From CAYSWS01 sp964434935 (lineage in GTDB: Bacteria; Patescibacteriota; WWE3; UBA101185; UBA10185), in the NCBI GenBank assembly GCA_964434935.1, contig CAYSWS010000002.1, positions 19,125-83,124 on the forward strand: a DNA stretch of 64,000 bases, written 5' to 3'. This document shows positions 43,456 through 50,801 of the stretch, in pieces. The translations under genes were made by a program, and so were the position numbers. Under the pieces are notes generated by a model. The model saw only the letters and a program-made list of their open reading frames with translations, searched no databases and was not told the DNA's origin. Every line of letters begins with the position of its first letter. Position 1 is the first letter of the stretch.

Positions 43456-44631
43456 GTGCATAAAAGGCTTGTCTTGTATTCAATAATTTCCTTTCTGGTC
43501 ACTCTAACTGCTCTTTTGGGCATCTACTTCTTTGTCTTCCCTAAACAAGAATATGCTGTGAGGGAAGATATTTTAAGTTTTGTGCAGCACAGGATATATC
43601 AGAGCGGTAATTGTGACTATGGAGAGAGCCTGGGCTATGTAAGATATTCCGGAGACCAATGGGACAAGAACAATAAATTTGGTTTATATGTCTACGCTGA
43701 GAACAGGAACTATTTTGAGTTTGCCCAACAGCTGGTAAATTCTCATGGCGGAGATTGGGGCTATGTTCTCATTCCTTTTAATGTTAAAGACAAAGACATG
43801 GAAAAGTGGGGTAGAGTGTTCGAACAATTAAGGAACAAACATTTGATCCCAATAATACAGCTTTGGGATGTGGACCTGAATAAATATAAAGAGCAAACCA
43901 AAGAGGCGGCTGAGTTTCTAAACATCTTCATCTGGCCCATCAAAGAAAGATATGTCAGTGTTTATAATGAGCCCAATTCAGCCGATTTTTGGTATGGTGC
44001 CATTGACCCTGCAGAGTATGCACAAATATTGGACTACACCATAAAAACTTTTAAAGATATGAACGGAGATTATTTTATGCTTAATGGGGCTTTTAATGTC
44101 AGCGCTCCTACGGAGAAGAACCATTTGGACTCATTTATTTTTATGGAGAGAATGAACGAAGAGATACCTGGCATATTCGATGAGCTTGATGGCTGGGCCT
44201 CCCACTCTTATCCCCAGCCTAACTTCAGCGGCAGCCCATTTGCCAGCGGCAGGTGGAGCATCAGAGCTTACGAGAATGAGTTGGAAGAGTTAAAGCAGTT
44301 GGGTGTGACAAAAGAGCTGCCTGTCTTTATTACGGAAACCGGCTGGGCGCACGCCCAAGGCAAGGACCATAACGATAGCTATTATGATGCTGAGCTTGTG
44401 GCTGAGTATTTTAAGATTAGTTTTGAGCAAGTGTGGCTGCCGGATGATCGGGTGCGTGCTGTGACCCCATTTACCATTAGCTACCCCGCGCCTTTTGACC
44501 ATTTTTCCTGGATAAACTCGGACTATGTGCCCTATAAACAGTACGATGAAATAAAGTCCATGGAAAAAGTGGCCGGGAATCCACCGCACTTTGAAGAAGA
44601 TAGTTTAAGAATTTCAGGCTGCAATGAATAA
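43456..44631 (+). CDS. GH39/clan GH-A-like membrane-anchored glycosidase
   Basis: 391-aa protein with a signal anchor (about 7-27) and a TIM-barrel glycosidase domain. The acid/base Glu172 lies in VYNEPNS and the nucleophile Glu294 in FITETGWA, the two-glutamate pattern of clan GH-A; similarity is nearest to GH39-type enzymes, but substrate cannot be read. It heads an operon with a flippase and an O-antigen-ligase-like gene, each overlapping by 8 nt, so it may trim or process the glycan they handle. GTG start. Confidence 0.8.
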   Translation: MHKRLVLYSIISFLVTLTALLGIYFFVFPKQEYAVREDILSFVQHRIYQSGNCDYGESLGYVRYSGDQWDKNNKFGLYVYAENRNYFEFAQQLVNSHGGDWGYVLIPFNVKDKDMEKWGRVFEQLRNKHLIPIIQLWDVDLNKYKEQTKEAAEFLNIFIWPIKERYVSVYNEPNSADFWYGAIDPAEYAQILDYTIKTFKDMNGDYFMLNGAFNVSAPTEKNHLDSFIFMERMNEEIPGIFDELDGWASHSYPQPNFSGSPFASGRWSIRAYENELEELKQLGVTKELPVFITETGWAHAQGKDHNDSYYDAELVAEYFKISFEQVWLPDDRVRAVTPFTISYPAPFDHFSWINSDYVPYKQYDEIKSMEKVAGNPPHFEEDSLRISGCNE

Positions 44632-45898
44632 ACAGACAACCTCATTTAAAATAGCTACCAACACGGTTTACCAATTCATCGGCAAAGCCGGCACCATGTC
44701 CATTACTATATTAGCTACCATTCTTATCACCAGGCTTTATGGCAGAGAGGCCTATGGGCAATTCAGCCTCATGCAAGGATGGCCGGCACTCATGTTCATT
44801 ATTGTGGACTTTGGTTTTAACGCCATTGCCACCAGGGAATTGAGTAAAGACTTTAGCCGCGTAGCAAAGATCCTAGGCAGTATTCTGGTCATCAGGATCC
44901 TGGTTTCCCTGTTTTTTATAGTTCTCCTGGCTGTACTGTTGACATTTTTTCCCTATTCTGCGACTCTAAAGTTTGGCATTCGCTTGAGCTTGTTCCTCAT
45001 CCTCACGCAGTCCCTTTTCACCACAGCTAACGTGGTTTTTCAAACCAAACTCAGATATGACCTTTCCACTTACTCCCTGTTTGCAGGATATCTGGTAGTC
45101 CTAGCCGCAGTAGCGATCTTTTCTTATCTACGCATAAGTGTGATATGGATAAGTTTTAGCTATGTGATAGGGGGGTTTGTGACCTTTTTAACTTCTCTGT
45201 ATTTTCTTAACCGTATTGGTGTGCCCATAAAATTAACCTATGATCGAGCCACGGCCAAATACTTGTTCTGGCAAACACTACCTTTAGGCATCATGTTCAT
45301 TTTTAGCCAGATCAATTTCAAGGATGATGAGATACTGCTCTCAATTTTAAGACTGCCACAAAAATATAACTTGACCAACACCGAATCAGTAGCTGTTTAC
45401 GCCCTACCTTATAAAGTATTCGAAGTCGCTTTAGTGGTACCGACCTTTTTCATGAATGCCGTCTATCCGGTCATGGTGCGCCACATGACGGAGAGTTCGC
45501 ACAAGCTGAAAAAGACCTTTTTGTCTTCTATGAAAGTACTGATATTTGCCGGTATACTGTCAGGTTTGATGGGCATAACGCTTTCCAAGCCGGCTATTGA
45601 CCTTCTGGGAGGTTCAGAATTTATGCAGTCGGTTATAGTGCTGAAGATACTTTTAGGAGGTTTGATCTTTTATTATTTAACGCAACCTTTGTCCTGGCTG
45701 ATCGTGACCCTAGGAAAACAAGTTTACCTGCCTTACATTTACTTATCTGCCGCTATTTTTAACTTTATAGCCAACCTTGTCTTTATCCCCAGATATTCTT
45801 TTTACGCGGCGGCTATAATTACTCATTCATCCGAAGTCTTGATCCTCATTCTTTTAATTGCCGCTGCCAGGAAGGCTTGGAAATTAAATTATGCTTAA
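44624..45898 (+). CDS. Polysaccharide flippase (Wzx/MATE-like)
   Basis: 424-aa polytopic protein with 12-14 membrane helices and the N-terminal ATILITRLYGREAYGQFSLM pattern of the oligosaccharide flippase family (MOP superfamily). It would move lipid-linked glycan units across the membrane. It overlaps both neighbours by 8 nt, in an operon with a glycosidase and a ligase/polymerase. No glycosyltransferase gene is next to it, so the building enzymes must be elsewhere. Confidence 0.88.
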   Translation: MNKQTTSFKIATNTVYQFIGKAGTMSITILATILITRLYGREAYGQFSLMQGWPALMFIIVDFGFNAIATRELSKDFSRVAKILGSILVIRILVSLFFIVLLAVLLTFFPYSATLKFGIRLSLFLILTQSLFTTANVVFQTKLRYDLSTYSLFAGYLVVLAAVAIFSYLRISVIWISFSYVIGGFVTFLTSLYFLNRIGVPIKLTYDRATAKYLFWQTLPLGIMFIFSQINFKDDEILLSILRLPQKYNLTNTESVAVYALPYKVFEVALVVPTFFMNAVYPVMVRHMTESSHKLKKTFLSSMKVLIFAGILSGLMGITLSKPAIDLLGGSEFMQSVIVLKILLGGLIFYYLTQPLSWLIVTLGKQVYLPYIYLSAAIFNFIANLVFIPRYSFYAAAIITHSSEVLILILLIAAARKAWKLNYA

Positions 45899-47081
45899 AT
45901 TGGGGTTTTACGGCAGTGTATTTGCCCTCTTATTAGGCCAACTAGCCTTGATAGGCACCTTGGGTGAGACAAAAATTTATCTTTTCGATCTTGTAATGGC
46001 GGCTCTTGCCATATTGGGGACATTACAGCTCTTGTTAAAGTCAGGGCAGCTCAAGATATCACTGTTTTTGGCCCCGTTTTATATTTTTTGTCTATTGGCT
46101 GGAGTGTCTTTGGTTTTTAACGCAGCTAGTTTGGATGGCAGAGATATGTTGGAGGCTGTTTCTTATTTAGCCAGGTTCATTATTTATGTTTCGGCCGCCA
46201 ATGTGGTTTATAACATGCTTTGCCTTGGCATCATCGACATTTCCCGTATCGGTAAAACTTATGTTCTTTCGGCCTTGGCGTTGTCTGTGGCCGGTTTTAT
46301 ACAACTAAAAGTTCTACCCGATTTTTCAGTGCTGGATCAGGCGCTGGGATGGGACCCGCATAAGTTTAGGTTGGCCTCAACATTTTTCGATCCAAATTAT
46401 GTAGGTGGATTTTTGGTCCTGACGCTGACATTTCTCTTATTTAAAGACGATCTCTTTACAGGCAAAAATGCTCTGAAGAAAAAACAATTCTTTGTCTTAA
46501 TTTCCATTACTTTACTGGCCGTATTCTTGACCTACTCACGAAGCGCCTGGGGCATGCTGGGCGTAATGCTCTTTATTTATGGCCTGGCCAGATCGCCCAA
46601 GATCATATTTTTGTCTCTGATCTTAGCTTTTTTCACTTATTTTGCTGTGCCCAGGATACAAACCCGTTTGGCCGGCATCACCGATCCGGCCGATTCGGCC
46701 CAATTCAGACTCATATCCTGGAAAAACACCTTAAATATTGCCAAGGATAATCTATTTTTAGGTGTAGGTTTTAATAATTTTAAGAACTCCCAAGTGGCGT
46801 ACGGTTATTTGACACCGGATACTATAAAAGACCATAGCGCCGCCGGCTCGGATTCCAGTTTACTACTGGTGCTGGCCACAACAGGTATTATGGGTTTTCT
46901 TGTCTTTACCGCGGGCATGCTTATGCCTATTGTAAAAACAAAAAGTCTCTACAGTTTGGTAGCGATCGTGCCCCTGCTGCTGGAATCAAATTTTGTGAAT
47001 TCACTGTTCTATCCCCAGATCATGTTTTTATGGCTTGTTATGTTCGCTCTGATGGAATATGGTAAAAAGGCTTTAAGTTAA
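45891..47081 (+). CDS. O-antigen ligase/polymerase-like membrane protein
   Basis: 396-aa polytopic protein with about ten helices. The segment STFFDPNYVGGFLVL, LTYSRSAWGMLGVM and the large external loop (FRLISWKNTLNIAKDNLFLGVGFNNF...DHSAAGSDSSLLL) match the Wzy_C/WaaL O-antigen ligase superfamily, which polymerises or transfers lipid-linked glycans. Co-encoded with the flippase. Whether it is a polymerase or a ligase (for example protein O-glycosylation) cannot be told. Confidence 0.87.
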   Translation: MLKLGFYGSVFALLLGQLALIGTLGETKIYLFDLVMAALAILGTLQLLLKSGQLKISLFLAPFYIFCLLAGVSLVFNAASLDGRDMLEAVSYLARFIIYVSAANVVYNMLCLGIIDISRIGKTYVLSALALSVAGFIQLKVLPDFSVLDQALGWDPHKFRLASTFFDPNYVGGFLVLTLTFLLFKDDLFTGKNALKKKQFFVLISITLLAVFLTYSRSAWGMLGVMLFIYGLARSPKIIFLSLILAFFTYFAVPRIQTRLAGITDPADSAQFRLISWKNTLNIAKDNLFLGVGFNNFKNSQVAYGYLTPDTIKDHSAAGSDSSLLLVLATTGIMGFLVFTAGMLMPIVKTKSLYSLVAIVPLLLESNFVNSLFYPQIMFLWLVMFALMEYGKKALS

Positions 47082-47084
47082 GGC

Positions 47085-47828
47085 TTATTCGGACTCTTTT
47101 TGATATTTAATGTTAAAAGCCTCGATTTTGGAGTTTCCGGCCTCGTCAACCGCCTCGACGGTTATTTTGACATCCCCTTCGACCACTCCCAGTAAATATT
47201 CAAAAGTGAGATCCGGCTTTTGCACCACCAGTTTTTTATTTATAGTGATCTTCGCCTTTTCGCTGACCTTGCCCCTGATGAGAACACGTTCATTAAGGTT
47301 TTTTATGGTATCACCGGGTTTAGGACTTTCAATGTCTATGTCCGGCTTGCTATTGTCGACCATGATGATCTGGGTTTCTGACTTTTCGCTCTCGTGGCCT
47401 TTTTCATCGACTGATTTAGCAAAAACAGTATTCCTGGATTCTATAAGAAAGATGTTTTCGAACATGAATTTGCCTTCGGCATCAGCTATAACCTCACCTT
47501 TTTCCGGTCCGTTCACGAATATCTTCACGGTCGAACCCGGCGCGGCATAGCCCTCAATATTAATTGTGTCTTGATTGGTAGCTTTAGGCAGATCGGCAAA
47601 CGAAGGAGGGTTTACGGTAACGTCGGCTATGGTGTCCTCATCATTTTTGTGTATGGAGACAAAGCCCAGTAGAGCCCCAATTTCAGGTCCAAAGAAATTC
47701 AATATGAGGAGCCCGCCAAGGAGAAAACCAAAAATGCCCAATAAGCTCATCCTTAGTCTTTTAGACAACTGCTCCTGGTCATATTTTTGTGTCGGTTTGC
47801 GCCTGCGGCTAGTGTACGATGTGGTCAT
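47085..47828 (-). CDS. Membrane-anchored protein with two Ig-like domains
   Basis: 247-aa protein with a basic cytoplasmic N-terminus (1-27), one membrane helix (about 28-50) and two bacterial Ig-like/fibronectin-like domains (about 72-160: GYAAPGSTVKIFVNG, DEKGHESEKSE; and 165-245: SPKPGDTIKNLNERVLIRG, VEAVDEAGNS). Probably a cell-surface structural or adhesive protein. It is convergent with the ligase gene (3 nt) and lies downstream of galU. Confidence 0.8.
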   Translation of the reverse strand: MTTSYTSRRRKPTQKYDQEQLSKRLRMSLLGIFGFLLGGLLILNFFGPEIGALLGFVSIHKNDEDTIADVTVNPPSFADLPKATNQDTINIEGYAAPGSTVKIFVNGPEKGEVIADAEGKFMFENIFLIESRNTVFAKSVDEKGHESEKSETQIIMVDNSKPDIDIESPKPGDTIKNLNERVLIRGKVSEKAKITINKKLVVQKPDLTFEYLLGVVEGDVKITVEAVDEAGNSKIEAFNIKYQKESE

Positions 47829-47834
47829 AAAAAA

Positions 47835-47840
47835 ATTCTA
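47835..47840 (-). promoter_or_regulatory. Extended -10 of the Ig-like gene, leaderless type
   Basis: Minus-strand TGT-TAGAAT followed by exactly 6 nt and the ATG at 47828. Confidence 0.5.
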
Positions 47841-47846
47841 ACAAAT

Positions 47847-48734
47847 TTACCTCACGGTAGCTTTTAGAAACTTGTTAAACTCCTTTTTAATATCTTTTCT
47901 TTGCTGAGCGTATTTCACGGTGGCTTTCAAGTAGTTCAGGGGATCTCCCGTGGTCAGCCACTCACCTTCGATAGGCAGAGCTATAACGGTTCTACCTTGA
48001 TTTGCCAGATTAGAGATGGCGTCAGTAAGCCACAGTTCGTTGCCTTTGCCCTTTTTTGTCTTGCTCAAAGCATCAACTACCTCATAGGAAAGTACGAACC
48101 TGCCAAACTGAGCCATGCGCGAAGGTGCCTCCTTTATGGTGGGTTTTTCTATGATGTCTTCAACGGCGTATGGTATCTTCGAATACTTTTTATATTTGAA
48201 AATGCCGTATTTGACCACTTCTTTCCTGGGCACTTCTTGCGCAGCTATAACGGCGGTAGGCTTGTACTTGTAAAAAGTGTTGATAAGCTGTTTGACCACA
48301 GGCTTTTTGGATAACGTAAGATCATCACCGAACATGTAGACCACGGCCTCGTCATCATCTATAAGACTTTTGGCTGCCAAGAGGGGAGAGCCGTTGCCGT
48401 AGGGAAGGTGTTTTTGCCTCACGTAGATGAAGTTGGCCATATCAGGAATATTCCGTACCATTTCCAGTTGTTTGGTTTTTCCGGATTCTTTTAAGGAGTT
48501 TTCGATCTCATAATGACTGTCAAAATAGTCTTCCATGATGTGGTGGCCGGCCCTGGTGACGAGAATGATGTCTTTTATGCCTGAGTTGACTGCTTCTTCG
48601 ACCAAATAATGAATGATGGGTTTATCAATGATGGGTAGCATTTCTTTAGGCTGGTTCTTAGTGGCAGGCAAAAATCTGGTGCCGTAGCCAGCGGCGGCTA
48701 TAACGGCTTTGGTGATAGGTCTGTCCTTTTTCAT
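47847..48734 (-). CDS. galU: UTP--glucose-1-phosphate uridylyltransferase
   Basis: 295-aa nucleotidyltransferase making UDP-glucose from UTP and Glc-1-P. It has AAGYGTRFLPATKNQPKEMLP-type N-terminal motif, YVRQKHLPYGNGSPLL, the FGDDL loop and EKPTIKEAPSR. It links the phosphohexomutase at 4.3 kb with glycan synthesis. The ATG at 48734 is chosen; a longer frame from a TTG would include the -10 box. UDP-glucose could supply the glycan handled by the neighbouring flippase/ligase operon. Confidence 0.94.
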   Translation of the reverse strand: MKKDRPITKAVIAAAGYGTRFLPATKNQPKEMLPIIDKPIIHYLVEEAVNSGIKDIILVTRAGHHIMEDYFDSHYEIENSLKESGKTKQLEMVRNIPDMANFIYVRQKHLPYGNGSPLLAAKSLIDDDEAVVYMFGDDLTLSKKPVVKQLINTFYKYKPTAVIAAQEVPRKEVVKYGIFKYKKYSKIPYAVEDIIEKPTIKEAPSRMAQFGRFVLSYEVVDALSKTKKGKGNELWLTDAISNLANQGRTVIALPIEGEWLTTGDPLNYLKATVKYAQQRKDIKKEFNKFLKATVR

Positions 48735-48744
48735 AGTAATATCT

Positions 48745-48750
48745 ATTATA
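48745..48750 (-). promoter_or_regulatory. -10 of galU, short leader
   Basis: Minus-strand TATAAT with 10 nt to the ATG at 48734. Confidence 0.45.
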
Positions 48751-48765
48751 CCCAATTGTAGTCAC

Positions 48766-48810
48766 AAAAAAAGAAGACGCCACGTCTAGTTTATAACTAA
48801 AAATGGCGTC
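48766..48810 (-). terminator. Intrinsic terminator after the gene at 48834
   Basis: On the minus strand GACGCCA (48810-48804) pairs with TGGCGTC (48782-48776), with a nested TAGTT/AACTA hairpin in the loop, followed by TTCTTTTTTT. Confidence 0.75.
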
Positions 48811-48833
48811 CGGAATGTTTAAAAAACCAGATT

Positions 48834-49271
48834 CTAAGACAAGATGGCTCTTAGCAAGTATAAAACTGCTAGTGCAGCAGCTATAAAACCAATAAGAAGA
48901 AACCTTTTACCGTGCGCACTAGTTTCGTAGCATTTTTCTCTGTTTTCTTCAGCCTGCTGTCTCAACAAAGATCCCTGGTTTTTTAGCTCTAGAGCTTCTA
49001 GTCTTATTGCATCTGCCTCTGCTTTAAGACTTTCAGCCTCATCAATATCTCCTAGAATAGAAAGTTGAGTTGAAGTTAAGTACGCTTGTGATGATTGATG
49101 CGCTTTTCTTGTTGATGTGGTGAAATAATTTGTCGACTGGTTATCGATGGAAGCTGATTCTAGGAAGCAGCTTGCAGCAATATTGAACTGTGTGATTCCA
49201 ATTAACAACAGCGTATTAGCTACAAGGAATAAGGATGTGTTTGAGAATCCAAATTTTACCCTTTTAGACAT
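48834..49271 (-). CDS. Small membrane protein with two helices and a coiled coil
   Basis: 145-aa protein, no family recognised. A hydrophobic segment at about 12-34 and a C-terminal helix at about 123-143 flank a polar middle part; residues 78-112 (DEAESLKAEADAIRLEALEL) should form a coiled coil. Cys36 and Cys113 lie just inside the two helices and could pair if exported. It has its own strong promoter, a 39-nt leader with a clear AGGAG site 7 nt before the ATG, and an intrinsic terminator, so it is a monocistronic, probably well expressed gene, unlike its leaderless neighbours. Confidence 0.75.
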   Translation of the reverse strand: MSKRVKFGFSNTSLFLVANTLLLIGITQFNIAASCFLESASIDNQSTNYFTTSTRKAHQSSQAYLTSTQLSILGDIDEAESLKAEADAIRLEALELKNQGSLLRQQAEENREKCYETSAHGKRFLLIGFIAAALAVLYLLRAILS

Positions 49272-49310
49272 CTTATCTCCTCTTTTCTATTGTAAAGGAC
49301 AGTTTTCATT

Positions 49311-49339
49311 ATTATACCAATAAGGCTATATGTAGTCAA
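49311..49339 (-). promoter_or_regulatory. Strong canonical promoter of the gene at 48834
   Basis: Minus strand: -35 TTGACT (49339-49334), 17-bp spacer ending TGG, extended -10 TATAAT (49316-49311). The leader to the ATG is about 33-39 nt. Confidence 0.75.
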
Positions 49340-49362
49340 CCTATAGTACGTTTAAAGTGGAG

Positions 49363-49437
49363 TGGAGCCAGCGGTCGGAGTCGAACCGACGACCCATCCC
49401 TTACGAAGGGATTGCTCTACCTCTGAGCTACGCTGGC
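49363..49437 (-). tRNA. tRNA-Thr (anticodon CGT)
   Basis: Acceptor GCCAGCG/CGCTGGC, D stem GCTC/GAGC, anticodon stem ATCCC/GGGAT with loop TTCGTAA, T stem GTCGG/CCGAC with TTCGACT. Discriminator T and encoded CCA. Confidence 0.96.
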
Positions 49438-49449
49438 AAGCCAAAAAGT

Positions 49450-49524
49450 TGGAGCGGGTGATGGGATTCGAACCCACGATCTTCTCCTTGGGAAGGAGAC
49501 GCTTTACCACTAAGCCACACCCGC
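49450..49524 (-). tRNA. tRNA-Gly (anticodon CCC)
   Basis: Acceptor GCGGGTG/CACCCGC, D stem GCTT/AAGC, anticodon stem TCTCC/GGAGA with loop TTCCCAA, T stem GTGGG/CCCAT (one wobble), discriminator T and encoded CCA. Twelve nt upstream of tRNA-Thr, probably one transcript. Confidence 0.96.
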
Positions 49525-49551
49525 AAAGGTTGGGCTAGCATATTATAAACC

Positions 49552-49577
49552 AAAAACTCCCACTCATTTAGTGGGAG
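49552..49577 (-). terminator. Intrinsic terminator after the LysM gene
   Basis: Perfect 8-bp stem CTCCCACT/AGTGGGAG (49557-49564 and 49570-49577) with a 5-nt loop; on the minus strand it is followed by TTTTT. The plus strand also has a short T-run, so it may work both ways. Confidence 0.85.
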
Positions 49578-49608
49578 CTTTTAATATTCAAATTGTAGTT
49601 AAAAAAGT

Positions 49609-50136
49609 TCAAGGCAAGACTAATGTTTGTCCCGGAACGATCAGTGCTTGCGAACCATTTGGCAAATAGCCTATGTCAGAGCTATTAGCCTGAAGTATCT
49701 TTGTCCACTCTGCCCCATTTCCATATTTTGCCTCTGCAATTTCCCATAATGTATCACCTGATTTAACCGTATAAGAACTGCCGGTTATGTCTCCTTGCTG
49801 GTAATCGGTAGCCACCCACTGTGAAAAAACTGAAGTTTTAGTATCTGTCGAAGAATCGTCTATTTGCATGTCTATTGGACCTCCTGTTCCGGCCATATCT
49901 GTGTCTTCTCCTTTATCTCCGGAAAACAATTCTCTTAGACGATCTCCTAGTGATGTGCTTTCATTCTCATCTGTTGTTTGGGTTGAGCCGCCTTTTACAT
50001 CTTTATCCGAAACACTGCTGCGGTTAAAGTAGGAATAAGTTGCGAAAACTAATGCTAAAACAAACAAACCACCAATGATCAATGCCAAACCGTCGTTGCT
50101 GCCTGCGTCTTTTTTTGTTGCTTTTGCTTCTGCCAT
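49609..50136 (-). CDS. LysM-domain membrane protein
   Basis: 175-aa protein with a short basic N-terminus, a membrane helix (about 17-37), an acidic Ser/Thr/Asp-rich linker (38-115) and a C-terminal LysM domain (YTVKSGDTLWEIAEAKYGNG...VPGQTLVLP, about 124-175) that binds GlcNAc in peptidoglycan. It would bridge membrane and wall. The ATG at 50136 is preceded by a perfect AGGAGG core with 5-nt spacing; an in-frame GTG two codons upstream would overlap that site. Own promoter and terminator. Confidence 0.92.
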   Translation of the reverse strand: MAEAKATKKDAGSNDGLALIIGGLFVLALVFATYSYFNRSSVSDKDVKGGSTQTTDENESTSLGDRLRELFSGDKGEDTDMAGTGGPIDMQIDDSSTDTKTSVFSQWVATDYQQGDITGSSYTVKSGDTLWEIAEAKYGNGAEWTKILQANSSDIGYLPNGSQALIVPGQTLVLP

Positions 50137-50152
50137 ATACACCTCCTTTTCT

Positions 50153-50181
50153 ATTTTAACAGGGTGCTAACCCATAAACAA
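50153..50181 (-). promoter_or_regulatory. Promoter of the LysM gene
   Basis: Minus strand: -35 TTGTTT (50181-50176), 17-bp spacer ending TGT, -10 TAAAAT (50158-50153). The predicted leader is about 10 nt and begins at the Shine-Dalgarno site. Confidence 0.6.
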
Positions 50182-50262
50182 ATACTCTATAGAAGGGCAG
50201 AATGAAAGGATTTCAAACGAACATGGGCAGTGTACTAATTTCTATTATACACATAACTATGC

Positions 50263-50339
50263 TGGCGGGATAGACGGGACTCGAACCCGCGACCTTCCGC
50301 GTGACAGGCGGACGCTCTAACCGACTGAGCTACTACCCC
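50263..50339 (-). tRNA. tRNA-Asp (anticodon GTC)
   Basis: Acceptor GGGGTAG/CTATCCC (one G-T), D stem GCTC/GAGC, anticodon stem TCCGC/GCGGA with loop CTGTCAC, T stem GCGGG/CCCGT with TTCGAGT. Discriminator G, as usual for Asp, and encoded CCA. Confidence 0.96.
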
Positions 50340-50425
50340 AAGAAAGACCAGAATATAGTAACAAGATGATATGTTATCTGCAAATGAATGGCAACCCGTG
50401 TTTGCTAATTATTCGTTAAAACATT

Positions 50426-50431
50426 TATACT
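50426..50431 (+). promoter_or_regulatory. -10 of the gene at 50442, short leader
   Basis: TATACT with 10 nt to the ATG at 50442. Confidence 0.35.
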
Positions 50432-50441
50432 AAACCTACAC

Positions 50442-50798
50442 ATGGAACATCACGAAAAAAGGATCCTGGAAAGAAGGATATTTGGAGGCACCAACTTTAT
50501 TGTTGTGTTATGGACGTTGATATCGATCTTCAGGTTGGTTAGGCACATGACCGTTGATCCGGTGGAAACCTTCAAGCAGCCAGAGTTCTACATCTTTATT
50601 CTACCTTTGATCTTTTTAACCGTGCTTAACATTATTATGGGCATAACATTATTTTTCCCTCAGGAAAGCAATAAAATGTGGATCATCTCCATTTTGATCG
50701 TAAGCGCTACCTTACTGGCTTTAAATACGCTGCAGCTCAAAATAGAGTCTTTGGATAGGGCTCAGATGGAGCAGCAGAACAGAACTCTGGGATTTTAA
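50442..50798 (+). CDS. Small three-helix membrane protein
   Basis: 118-aa protein with a charged N-terminus (EHHEKRILERRIFGG) and hydrophobic segments at about 16-33, 49-70 and 77-97, then a polar Gln-rich tail. No family recognised. It lies 3 nt upstream of polX and is probably co-transcribed with it; no functional link can be inferred. Confidence 0.65.
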   Translation: MEHHEKRILERRIFGGTNFIVVLWTLISIFRLVRHMTVDPVETFKQPEFYIFILPLIFLTVLNIIMGITLFFPQESNKMWIISILIVSATLLALNTLQLKIESLDRAQMEQQNRTLGF

Positions 50799-50801
50799 CC
50801 T

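Noticed and set aside
43400..43483. N-terminal extension of the GH18-like protein to 43483
   Set aside because: It would overlap the start and the -10 of the divergent glycosidase gene, and a good signal anchor begins at the ATG at 43399.
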